Positions 6,566-13,651 of a DNA stretch of 17,433 nt are shown one piece after another. The position numbers and the translations under genes were made by a program. The notes under the pieces are model-generated. The model did not search any database and was not told where the DNA came from. It saw only the letters and a list, made by a program, of their open reading frames with translations. Each line of letters begins with the position of its first letter. The first letter of the stretch is position 1. The DNA lies in the NCBI GenBank assembly GCA_036821485.1, contig DAISJM010000057.1, positions 1 to 17,433 on the forward strand, in the 5' to 3' direction. Source of the DNA: DAISJM01 sp036821485 (GTDB lineage: Bacteria > Verrucomicrobiota > Kiritimatiellia > CAIQIC01 > JAGNIJ01).

Positions 6566-8325
6566 CGGATAGGCTCCGTGGTGATGGTGACCTCAACCGG
6601 CAGCGGTCCCGTATAGCGCCAGCCCAGCCGGTGCGTGATTTCCTCGAGGCCGAACTCGGGGTGGTACGTGGCGCTGTCCGTAGAAAGATATACCGGGGCA
6701 GATGACTGAACCCGGATGAGGATGCGGCGTCGGTCCTGCACGACCTGCCAGCCATCGGCCTCAGCCACGGCCTGACAGTTCGGCGCGAGCAGGAAGCCGC
6801 CTTCGACCGTATGCACGCCACCGCCTTCAATGCGATCGACGACCATAAGGCCCGCATGACGAACAGTGGAGAGTGTGCGGGTGTGACGTGGTCGGCCCGG
6901 CAGGTGGTCGAAGCCATCGTGTGATCCGGATGCTTCCATCACATCATCCGACAAAACGGAAGCCACGTGGATCGGCTTGGCCCTGCGGCCGACGCGGAAG
7001 ATGGACCACATCTCACTGGAGTCCTGTCCATCTATGCAAACGGTGTTGTGCGAACGCGTGGAGCGATCAAAGCGACGATACTCATCATCATCGTAGTGAA
7101 ACGTTCCGGGGTCCACAAAGAGGCGCTGCCCGTCGAGGGAGCATTCGACCGAGAGCGTGTCGGCATGTGCGTGGCCCGGCTGTTCGTTGGGGCCGACGAG
7201 GCCCGTATCGAAGAAGACCGACCAGCGGGGGCTGTGCCAAACGAGCATTCCAATGTCAGGGAACTGACGTCCCCCTTTGGCGAGTGGCGTGTCCTGCAGG
7301 ATGCCACAAGCCTTGAGCGCGTCCATCACCATTGACGAGGCGGCTGCGCCGTTGAGTGCCGCGTCGTTGAAGAGGGGTATGCGCCCGTCGGGGTGTGTCA
7401 TCCATGCGGCGACTTCCGCCATGCGGCGCAACGTTGCGTCGAGGGTGACGCGGGCATCGTCATCACGGGTCAGCATACGGACGGCGAGCAGGTCCTCGAT
7501 GGCGAGGATATGATACATGGGGCTGCGTTCGTAGTGGCCGCCGTCGCGGAGAATCTGTGTTTCCGCCTGGCGCAGGGCAATGCGCGTGGCTGTTGCCAGC
7601 CAGTGTTCGGCCTCCGGTTCGGCAAAGCCGCGGCCAGCCCAGGCGAGGCCCGCTGCGTCACGCAACACATGGTTGCCCATCAGGTCCCACTCGATATGCC
7701 GGGAGAGATAGGCCGCCTGATCCCACAGGGCCGTTATCATCCGGTCGCCGAAATGGCCCCATGCGGCGATGCGGCGGGGACCCAGCAATTGAAGCGCCCT
7801 CATCCACCATGTGATGCGCGTCGCCGTGGCGTAGGCGTTCCACGCAAGCGCTCGGGCGCCGGGGCTTGTGACCCAGCAGCGATTGAGCCAGTCCGAAACG
7901 AAATGCTGAAGGAGGCTGTTGGCAGCACCGGATCCGATGGGGTCGTGCACAATGGTTTCCGCGAGATCGTAGACCCATTCATGGTAGTGCAGCGTGATGG
8001 CCCAAAGCCGTCCGTGGTGAATGTCGCCGAGGCGCCAGTCGGGATGCGCGTGGCCAAGAGCGCCCTGCTGGTGGAGGTGCTGTATGACGCCGTTGTTCAA
8101 CAGGTCGAGCGTGATGGCGGCGCTGCCGTGACGTGTGATCAGCGGGACGGATGGGATACTATCCGCGAGCTTCGGCGGTGAGTTGCGCCGCCAGAGCGGT
8201 TTGCATGCGAGGATGGGCATGCAGGGGAGACGCCGCTCCAGTCCGTAGCGCACCCGCCAGGCAAGCTGCGACGGATGAAGATGGGCGGCGGTTCTGATGA
8301 AGCGGGGGATATACGACGCCATCAT
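6562..8325 (-). CDS. Heparinase II/III-family protein
   Basis: This 587-residue protein has the two-part layout of polysaccharide lyases of the heparinase II/III and oligoalginate lyase type: an alpha-helical toroid in the first two thirds, then a beta-sandwich. Family motifs are GNHVLRDA (217-224), GGHYERSPMYH (262-272), GHAHAD (384-389), FVDPGTFHY (403-411) and RSHNTVCIDGQDSSEMW (424-440). The Asn/His pair 218-219, Tyr265 or Tyr271 and His387 sit where lyase active-site residues are expected, so it may be catalytic. The N terminus is basic and lacks a recognisable signal peptide, unlike secreted lyases that degrade external polymers. It is embedded in a glycan biosynthesis operon, overlapping the fusion oxidoreductase by 4 nt (ATGA) upstream and the GT4 by 4 nt downstream. 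Its role is more likely glycan modification or editing than nutrition, but this is inference. A second ATG follows immediately. Confidence 0.88.
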   Translation of the reverse strand: MMASYIPRFIRTAAHLHPSQLAWRVRYGLERRLPCMPILACKPLWRRNSPPKLADSIPSVPLITRHGSAAITLDLLNNGVIQHLHQQGALGHAHPDWRLGDIHHGRLWAITLHYHEWVYDLAETIVHDPIGSGAANSLLQHFVSDWLNRCWVTSPGARALAWNAYATATRITWWMRALQLLGPRRIAAWGHFGDRMITALWDQAAYLSRHIEWDLMGNHVLRDAAGLAWAGRGFAEPEAEHWLATATRIALRQAETQILRDGGHYERSPMYHILAIEDLLAVRMLTRDDDARVTLDATLRRMAEVAAWMTHPDGRIPLFNDAALNGAAASSMVMDALKACGILQDTPLAKGGRQFPDIGMLVWHSPRWSVFFDTGLVGPNEQPGHAHADTLSVECSLDGQRLFVDPGTFHYDDDEYRRFDRSTRSHNTVCIDGQDSSEMWSIFRVGRRAKPIHVASVLSDDVMEASGSHDGFDHLPGRPRHTRTLSTVRHAGLMVVDRIEGGGVHTVEGGFLLAPNCQAVAEADGWQVVQDRRRILIRVQSSAPVYLSTDSATYHPEFGLEEITHRLGWRYTGPLPVEVTITTEPIR

Positions 8326-10457
8326 GAAATCTCAAAGGGCATGCCTTCCCGAATACTTTGCACGGCGAGCATGGATGCCAACGAGACTGCTTTGACTTCC
8401 GCCCACGGCGTGGGAGAAGCGTGGCCGCCTGCCAGCGCGGTAGAGAAAGCCGCGAGTTCACCACGGTGCCCCTTGTCCTGCCCTTGCAGCTTTCGCCGGT
8501 GAACATGACCGTTCTCGACGAGTGTGACTTCGCGAAAATCATCAATGACAGCGACGCGCCCGCCGCCGAACACTTCCACGCGCTCCTTGGAGAAGGCGCG
8601 GTCTCCGCCACTGACATAGGCAATGCTCGATACAGCGCCGTTCTCATGGCGCAGCGTGATGAAGCATTGGTCGTCCGTGACGGCCTTGGCGTCACGGCCA
8701 CCGACCGACTCCGCAAAGACCCGGACGGGACGCGACCCTGCCAGGAAAGTGGCGAGGTCGATGGCATGGCAAGCTTCGCCGATGATGCGTCCGCCTCCCG
8801 TCAGCTCATCCTGCGTCCAATGGTCGGACGGAATCTCGCCGGCATTGATGCGAATGGAGATGGTCAACGGCTGCGCGGCATTGCTGAAATGTTCCTTGAG
8901 GAGCTGCGCAGCGGGGGAGAAGCGGCGATTGAAGCCGACTTGGAGGAAGGGAGATTGGAGATTCGAGATTAGGGATTCGATGTCCGAAAGTTCTGAGAGA
9001 GTCAAACAGAGGGGTTTTTCAACAAAGACGGATTTGCCTGCCTTCAGCGCGCTGGCGACCTGGGCGGCGTGCTGGTCATGACGTGTCAGCACGAAGACGG
9101 CCCTCACTTGCGCGTCGCCATAGACCTCGTTCTCGCTGGTGGTGATGCTGTCGAACCCGTGCTTCTCGCCGGCGTGCGCGGCGGAGAGTCCACCCGCGGA
9201 GCAGAGGATGCGCAGATGAAAGGCGTCGGACTGGCGAAGCAGGGGTAGGGTGACGGCGCGTGCGAAACTTCCCGCGCCGATGCAGCCGATGCCGAGTTTG
9301 CCGCTCACGGGTGAAGCCCTCAGCTCGATGCGCGACGCGGGTTGCCGTGTTGCGGATTCAGGATACTGGAGCAGCAGGCCGAGATACGGCTGTGTGCCAT
9401 CCTCGACCAGCTTGTAGGCCTCGAGTGCCTGGTCGATGGGGAATCGCTGGGAGATCAGCGGAGAGACATCAAGACGGCCTGCGGCCATGAGATCGAGTAC
9501 GGCCTGCATGTTGCGCTGTTCCGTCCAGCGCACGTAGGCGGCGGGATAGTCGTGCCCGCGATCCTCGTATTCGGGGTCATAGCGGCCGGGTCCGTAAGAG
9601 CAGGCGACCATGAATTCCGCTTCCTTGAAGTAGTAGGGCCTGCGCGGGAGATTCATGCCGACGGCTCCGACAACCACGACGCGACCTTTCTTTCGCACGG
9701 CTTGCCCGGCGAGGTCCACAGGGGAGTCGGACTTTGTTGCTGCCGCGATCAGGACGGCGTCGGCTCCGAGACCCGCAGTCAGGTTGGCAATATCCTGGGA
9801 AGACAAATTCGGCGTGGCGCGCTCCGCGCCCATTTTCACGGCGATGCTGCAGCGGCCGGCATCGGGGTCGGTGGCGATTACGCGGCAGCCCTGCGCCTTA
9901 AGGAGGGCGACGGTGATTTGACCGATCAAGCCCAGGCCGATGACGAAGGCGGTGTCACCAAGTTCAAGGTGAGCCAACCGGACGCCGTTAAGAGCGATGG
10001 CGCCGAGCACGGCGAAGGCGGCGTGGTCAGCGGGCACAGCCGGGGGGACGTGGGCGCAAAGATGTTCGGGGACGCAAACGACGCCGGCGTGCGGCCCGTT
10101 CGAGGCAACGCGATCGCCGGGTTTGAAAGCCTGAACGCCTGCGCCGCAGGCGAGTACGGTGCCCGCTGAGGCATACCCGAGCGACATCGGCTCATCAAGC
10201 TTCTCGCTGACTTGGGCCAGCGTGGCAAAGAAGCCCTCCTGCCGCATCTTCTGACGCACGCGGCGCACATGATCGGGTCTTTCACGCGCTTTGCCGAGCA
10301 GCGACTTGCGGGCGAGGTCGATGGCCATCTTCTCGGTGCCGGCGGAGATCACCGAGGCTTCGTTGGCTATGAGAACGTAGCCCGGCCTGGCGATGGGATC
10401 GGGCACGTTGAGAACGCTCAATTCGCCATTGCGGATGTTTTGCGTAATCTGCTGCAT
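8322..10457 (-). CDS. Two-domain oxidoreductase: zinc-ADH-like plus Gfo/Idh/MocA
   Basis: This is a natural fusion of two NAD(P)-dependent dehydrogenase modules, about 711 residues. Residues 1-370 form a medium-chain (zinc-type) dehydrogenase with the Rossmann loop IGLGLIGQ (173-180). From about residue 387 a Gfo/Idh/MocA module begins with the second nucleotide loop GCIGAGSFA (391-399), then VEKPLC (479-484) and the conserved GEACHAIDL stretch (560-568). This architecture is known from O-antigen and polysaccharide loci, usually next to heparinase-family and WbuB-like genes as here; its substrate is not established, but a sugar or sugar nucleotide is likely. The start at 10457 is preferred because AGGAG (10465-10469) is 7 nt before it; the ATG at 10463 would leave only 1 nt. 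The stop overlaps the heparinase start by 4 nt. A GAGATT tandem repeat lies within the second domain, encoding residues around 496-504. Confidence 0.92.
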   Translation of the reverse strand: MQQITQNIRNGELSVLNVPDPIARPGYVLIANEASVISAGTEKMAIDLARKSLLGKARERPDHVRRVRQKMRQEGFFATLAQVSEKLDEPMSLGYASAGTVLACGAGVQAFKPGDRVASNGPHAGVVCVPEHLCAHVPPAVPADHAAFAVLGAIALNGVRLAHLELGDTAFVIGLGLIGQITVALLKAQGCRVIATDPDAGRCSIAVKMGAERATPNLSSQDIANLTAGLGADAVLIAAATKSDSPVDLAGQAVRKKGRVVVVGAVGMNLPRRPYYFKEAEFMVACSYGPGRYDPEYEDRGHDYPAAYVRWTEQRNMQAVLDLMAAGRLDVSPLISQRFPIDQALEAYKLVEDGTQPYLGLLLQYPESATRQPASRIELRASPVSGKLGIGCIGAGSFARAVTLPLLRQSDAFHLRILCSAGGLSAAHAGEKHGFDSITTSENEVYGDAQVRAVFVLTRHDQHAAQVASALKAGKSVFVEKPLCLTLSELSDIESLISNLQSPFLQVGFNRRFSPAAQLLKEHFSNAAQPLTISIRINAGEIPSDHWTQDELTGGGRIIGEACHAIDLATFLAGSRPVRVFAESVGGRDAKAVTDDQCFITLRHENGAVSSIAYVSGGDRAFSKERVEVFGGGRVAVIDDFREVTLVENGHVHRRKLQGQDKGHRGELAAFSTALAGGHASPTPWAEVKAVSLASMLAVQSIREGMPFEIS
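8951..8978 (-). repeat. Four-unit heptamer tandem repeat inside the oxidoreductase gene
   Basis: On the + strand the units are GAGATTG, GAGATTC, GAGATTA and GGGATTC, in exact tandem. Because 7 is not a multiple of 3 the units are read in successive frames; on the coding (minus) strand they encode the SLISNLQSP region just before the conserved VGFNRRFSP segment. The same GGGAGATT vocabulary occurs after fba at 2971-2987. Confidence 0.75.
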
Positions 10458-10464
10458 AAGCATG

Positions 10465-10469
10465 CTCCT
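10465..10469 (-). promoter_or_regulatory. Ribosome binding site fixing the oxidoreductase start
   Basis: AGGAG on the minus strand is followed by one base and an ATG (10463), then a second in-frame ATG at 10457 with 7-nt spacing. The second is the better start, and the resulting N terminus MQQITQNIRNGE also fits the family's usual beginning. Confidence 0.7.
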
Positions 10470-10501
10470 GTCACGACGCGCCGCGCGGCCTGTCGATGGC
10501 C

Positions 10502-10530
10502 ATTATTGTGGACGGTCCGGCTGCTGTCAA
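10502..10530 (-). promoter_or_regulatory. Near-consensus sigma70 promoter of the oxidoreductase-heparinase-GT4-wecB cassette
   Basis: On the minus strand TTGACA (10530-10525) and AATAAT (10507-10502) are separated by exactly 17 bp. The -35 is perfect and the -10 matches 5 of 6. The start point would be near 10495, about 38 nt upstream of the ATG at 10457. The TGA stop of the upstream methyltransferase (10529-10527) is part of the -35 box. Confidence 0.75.
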
Positions 10531-11285
10531 TTTTGAGCAGCGTCGGCCTGCTTCATCACGCGCACGTAAATGGAGTATGGGCAGCCCGGGTTGGCGGGGT
10601 CGAGCCAGACCAGGAGCTGTGCGACAAGAAAGAGAAGGGCACCTGCCCAGAAGCCGTGCGCCCGTTCCGCGGCGATGATCCGCCGGTTGAAGAATTCGCG
10701 GATCGGCCCTCCGATGCCGCGGGACTCCACGATGCGAAATCCTGCGGGCTCGAGAAGGCGGCGATAGCTCTCCAGCGTGTAGCCGGGGCGGACATGTCCA
10801 CCGGTTTCACCGGGGTCCAGCGGTGAGCTTGCATTGTCCGGATGGTCTGCGTTGGGGGTGCAAAGGTGAAGAACGCCACCGGGCCGCAGCAACTTGAAGA
10901 ACGAACGGACGACGTCTCCATCGCGGACAAGATGCTCGAGGACTTCGGAGCAGATGATCTCGTCGAACTGGCGGCCGAGGCTATCCAATTCGTAGAGGTT
11001 GATGCTTTCGAACTGCAGACGGTCGGTGGAGATTCCGAGATACTCATTGAAGAGGCGCCGGCAGTTGAGCACTTCTTCCTGCTTGATGCTGACGCCGAGC
11101 ACGCGATTGCCGCGGCGGCAAGCCTGGTAAGTCAGCATACCGTTGCCACAGCCGGCATCCAGTACATCGAGTGGCTTGCCGCGTGTCTGGCCGAAATAGG
11201 AGGGGAGGACATGGAATCGAAGACGGGCATGCAGGTTGATGCCCGGAAACAGCCACCACCGGAGACGTTGTCGGAGCGATCTCAT
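10527..11285 (-). CDS. Class I SAM-dependent methyltransferase
   Basis: This is a 252-residue Rossmann-fold methyltransferase. Motif I is VLDAGCGNGML (41-51), with VLGVS as motif II (62-66), the CSEVLEHL stretch (112-119) and LLRPGGVLHLCTPN (132-145) as the post-motif strands, all typical of the Methyltransf_11/UbiE-like group. A hydrophobic helix near the C terminus (about 212-228, ALLFLVAQLLVWL) suggests membrane association. The start is placed at ATG 11285 because it overlaps the preceding methyltransferase stop by 4 nt (ATGA) and the sequence upstream of it in frame is not family-like. The position within a glycan cluster suggests methylation of a sugar or lipid-linked intermediate; the acceptor is unknown. 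Confidence 0.9.
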   Translation of the reverse strand: MRSLRQRLRWWLFPGINLHARLRFHVLPSYFGQTRGKPLDVLDAGCGNGMLTYQACRRGNRVLGVSIKQEEVLNCRRLFNEYLGISTDRLQFESINLYELDSLGRQFDEIICSEVLEHLVRDGDVVRSFFKLLRPGGVLHLCTPNADHPDNASSPLDPGETGGHVRPGYTLESYRRLLEPAGFRIVESRGIGGPIREFFNRRIIAAERAHGFWAGALLFLVAQLLVWLDPANPGCPYSIYVRVMKQADAAQN

Positions 11286-12124
11286 GGGGCCGGAGCCCCC
11301 TGCGGTTTCTCGCCCCAGATGACGATGTTCCATGCAAGGAACCGGATGAAGGGCAGACGCGTGAGCAGCGCATCGAGCGCGAACAGGGGATACCACCACC
11401 ACAGTGAGCGCGGTGTTTCCTTGAAGATGCGCTTCCAATAGCGGTCCTGGTTCGGATGCACGCGGTCCAGCAAATAGTACTTGATGAAGAGTGCAAGGGT
11501 GGCGATCCAGAACTCCCGGTGCCCCACGTTCACAAAGTGCTGCCGGACACGACGTAGGTCGCTCACGCGCAAGGGGGCCTCGTTCTCTGTCCGCACTTCG
11601 GTTGCCATGCGGCGGTAGACGTTGATGATCGGGTTGTAAGCAACAGGATCCCATGAGAAGAAGCGGCCGCCGGGTTTCAGCACGCGTGAGACTTCTCTAA
11701 AGAAGCGATCTTTGTCGGGCATGTGATGGATGGAATTGGCCACGTAGACCAGATCGAAGGATGCGTCCGGCACGGCGAGTTGTTCCGCGGGGCAGACAAC
11801 GCCGCTGATGCTGGTGCCGTGATGTTGAGCCAGGCGTTTCGCAAAATCCACCATCCCGGGAGAAATGTCGGTGGCGGTGACCTCGGCGCCTTGCAGAGCG
11901 AAATAGACGGAAGACTCGCCGAGGCCGGCGCCGACATCGAGCAGGCGCCGCCCGCGCAGGTCGCCCATGCGGCGGAGAATGAGCTTGTTCTCCGGCGCGG
12001 TTGGGGCCTCGAACGCGTCGTGCACGCGGATGTCCTCGACACGGACGCTCTGCGCCCACCGGTTGAAGAAATCGGCCTCATCCTTGTAGATGCCGGACGG
12101 GTCGGATGTTGGATTGGCGCTCAT
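11282..12124 (-). CDS. Class I SAM-dependent methyltransferase with hydrophobic C terminus
   Basis: This is a 280-residue methyltransferase. Motif I is LLDVGAGLGES (61-71), followed by VTATDIS (82-88), the SFDLVYVANSIHHM region (122-135) and VLKPGGRFF (148-156), a Methyltransf_11-type arrangement. The C-terminal 70 residues are rich in Trp, Phe and Leu (RSLWWWYPLFALDALL, then RLPFIRFLAWNIVIW) and probably sit on or in the membrane. ATG 12124 is chosen because the frame further upstream overlaps the previous gene and reads as low-complexity shadow. This start is 4 nt after the GT-C stop. It overlaps the next methyltransferase by 4 nt; the two may act on the same glycan at different positions. 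The substrate is not deducible. Confidence 0.9.
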   Translation of the reverse strand: MSANPTSDPSGIYKDEADFFNRWAQSVRVEDIRVHDAFEAPTAPENKLILRRMGDLRGRRLLDVGAGLGESSVYFALQGAEVTATDISPGMVDFAKRLAQHHGTSISGVVCPAEQLAVPDASFDLVYVANSIHHMPDKDRFFREVSRVLKPGGRFFSWDPVAYNPIINVYRRMATEVRTENEAPLRVSDLRRVRQHFVNVGHREFWIATLALFIKYYLLDRVHPNQDRYWKRIFKETPRSLWWWYPLFALDALLTRLPFIRFLAWNIVIWGEKPQGAPAP

Positions 12125-12128
12125 GGGT

Positions 12129-13637
12129 TCACTTTCGGTTCGCGGCCTCCATGCGCAGGATGCCCGGGGCGGCCACGGTGGCCGCAAAACCCGGGTAATC
12201 CCGCTCGGCGCCCGCAAGATCGTCTTCCAGTCGATGTCCTACGGCCAGGTAGAACTCGGGTTGTGTGGCCGTATTCTTCCAGGACAGGAGGGCAGGGCTT
12301 CCGTACCAGCGCTCAACGATGCGGGCCATATCCCGGACCGAGAGCCGGAACTTGTCGACGCCTCCCACTTCACCTTCCTCGAAGTCCATGAAGAAGCAAC
12401 GCGCATTCAGATCGGGCGCGTAGTAGGAGATTACCGAGAGGTCGCGCGAGATCTCAAAAAGTACAGGAGCGTGGTCCGGCAAGGCGCGGAGGGAAGCTAT
12501 CATCGCATCGGTATGCCGGTCCGTGCGTTCAGCGCTACGGCGGAACATCAGCAGTCCAAAGGCTCCCAGCGCGATGAAGAGAATCAACAGCGATACGACC
12601 ACCGGTTTGGCTGTACGCGTCATGAGAAAAGCAAACAGCACGGCGAAGCCCGCCACGGCGGGGAGGCAGTAGCGCGACATGAAAGCGGGTTGAACCATCA
12701 CGGAGAAAGCGACGATCAGGAGAGGAAACGCCATGAGCGCCGACAACCCGGCGAGCGCGAGCGGTTGGTCGTTCCGCTGCGCATCCTGGACCGCGGTTTC
12801 GGGCTGGTTGCGCCAGAGCAAATACGAGACCCACGCGCCGAGCGCGATGAGCGGGATATGTGTTGGCGGCAGAAGTTCAGAAACGACACGGAGAACCTGC
12901 CCGGCGTTCAAAGCCGGTATGTGATCGGCGTGGGCGAGCGCGGCCTTCTGACTGAAGTAGTACGGGAGGCGCGCGAGCAGGGCGGCGGGCCCGGCTGCGA
13001 GAGCGAGGAGAGTGCGTGGACGAAAGAATGTGCCGCGGCGGTCGAACAGAAATACACCGAGTACGATCAGTCCGACGGCTGCGACGCCAAAATAGTGGGT
13101 TGTGCATGCGAGGGCTGCGCAGATGGCGAGGAGCAAGCGTGAACGCCAGGTTCCGCCTTCGCGTTCGCACGCAAGAAACCAGGCGAACCAGACGATGGCG
13201 GCGAGCCAGAGGGCGTAATATCTGGCCTCGAATGTCTGGCGAAGCAGGACGGGGTTGGCCCATGCCGCCATGGTGGCCGTCAGAGCCACGAGGGGAGACC
13301 ATGCACGCCGCAGCAGCGAGTAGATACCCCAGAGGGCAAGCGTGGTCATCAGGAAGGAGAACAGCCTGAACGTCCACTCACCGGCACCGCCGAAGGCGCT
13401 GGAAAAGAGTCGCAACAGAAGGAAGTACTCAGGAGGGGCCCCGTTGACTGTTCCCTTCAGGCCGGCCAATGCGTGGGCGAGACTCGGATCGGCGACCGTC
13501 AGGTAGGTATGGACTTCATCCAGCCAGAAATGGCGGGTGAAGAGGGAGAACGATCCCGTTGCCGCGAGCTGAGCCAGCAGGATGGCGACTATCAGGGCCA
13601 GCATGCCCAAGGCAAGCTTTCGGGAAGGGCCGTCCAA
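12129..13637 (-). CDS. GT-C membrane glycosyltransferase (GT39/ArnT-like)
   Basis: This is a 502-residue multi-spanning protein. The first membrane helix is at about 8-28, followed by an external loop with FWLDEVHT (37-44), the acidic motif of GT-C enzymes that use polyprenyl-phosphate sugars. The PPEYFLLLRLFSS (68-80) and EWTFRLFSFL (87-96) stretches are usual in this group. About ten further hydrophobic segments run to roughly residue 370, and a soluble, presumably periplasmic tail of about 135 residues closes it. It would transfer a sugar from a lipid carrier on the outer side of the membrane. The start is TTG at 13637, supported by GGGAG six bases upstream; the first ATG is at codon 12. 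It lies 14 nt after the preceding GT-C gene. Confidence 0.85.
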   Translation of the reverse strand: MDGPSRKLALGMLALIVAILLAQLAATGSFSLFTRHFWLDEVHTYLTVADPSLAHALAGLKGTVNGAPPEYFLLLRLFSSAFGGAGEWTFRLFSFLMTTLALWGIYSLLRRAWSPLVALTATMAAWANPVLLRQTFEARYYALWLAAIVWFAWFLACEREGGTWRSRLLLAICAALACTTHYFGVAAVGLIVLGVFLFDRRGTFFRPRTLLALAAGPAALLARLPYYFSQKAALAHADHIPALNAGQVLRVVSELLPPTHIPLIALGAWVSYLLWRNQPETAVQDAQRNDQPLALAGLSALMAFPLLIVAFSVMVQPAFMSRYCLPAVAGFAVLFAFLMTRTAKPVVVSLLILFIALGAFGLLMFRRSAERTDRHTDAMIASLRALPDHAPVLFEISRDLSVISYYAPDLNARCFFMDFEEGEVGGVDKFRLSVRDMARIVERWYGSPALLSWKNTATQPEFYLAVGHRLEDDLAGAERDYPGFAATVAAPGILRMEAANRK

Positions 13638-13651
13638 TCAAGACTCCCGCT

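Noticed and set aside
11286..11654. N-terminal extension of the second methyltransferase to 375 residues
   Set aside because: The added residues are Pro/Arg/His-rich shadow of the upstream methyltransferase. ATG 11285 has the coupled ATGA overlap.
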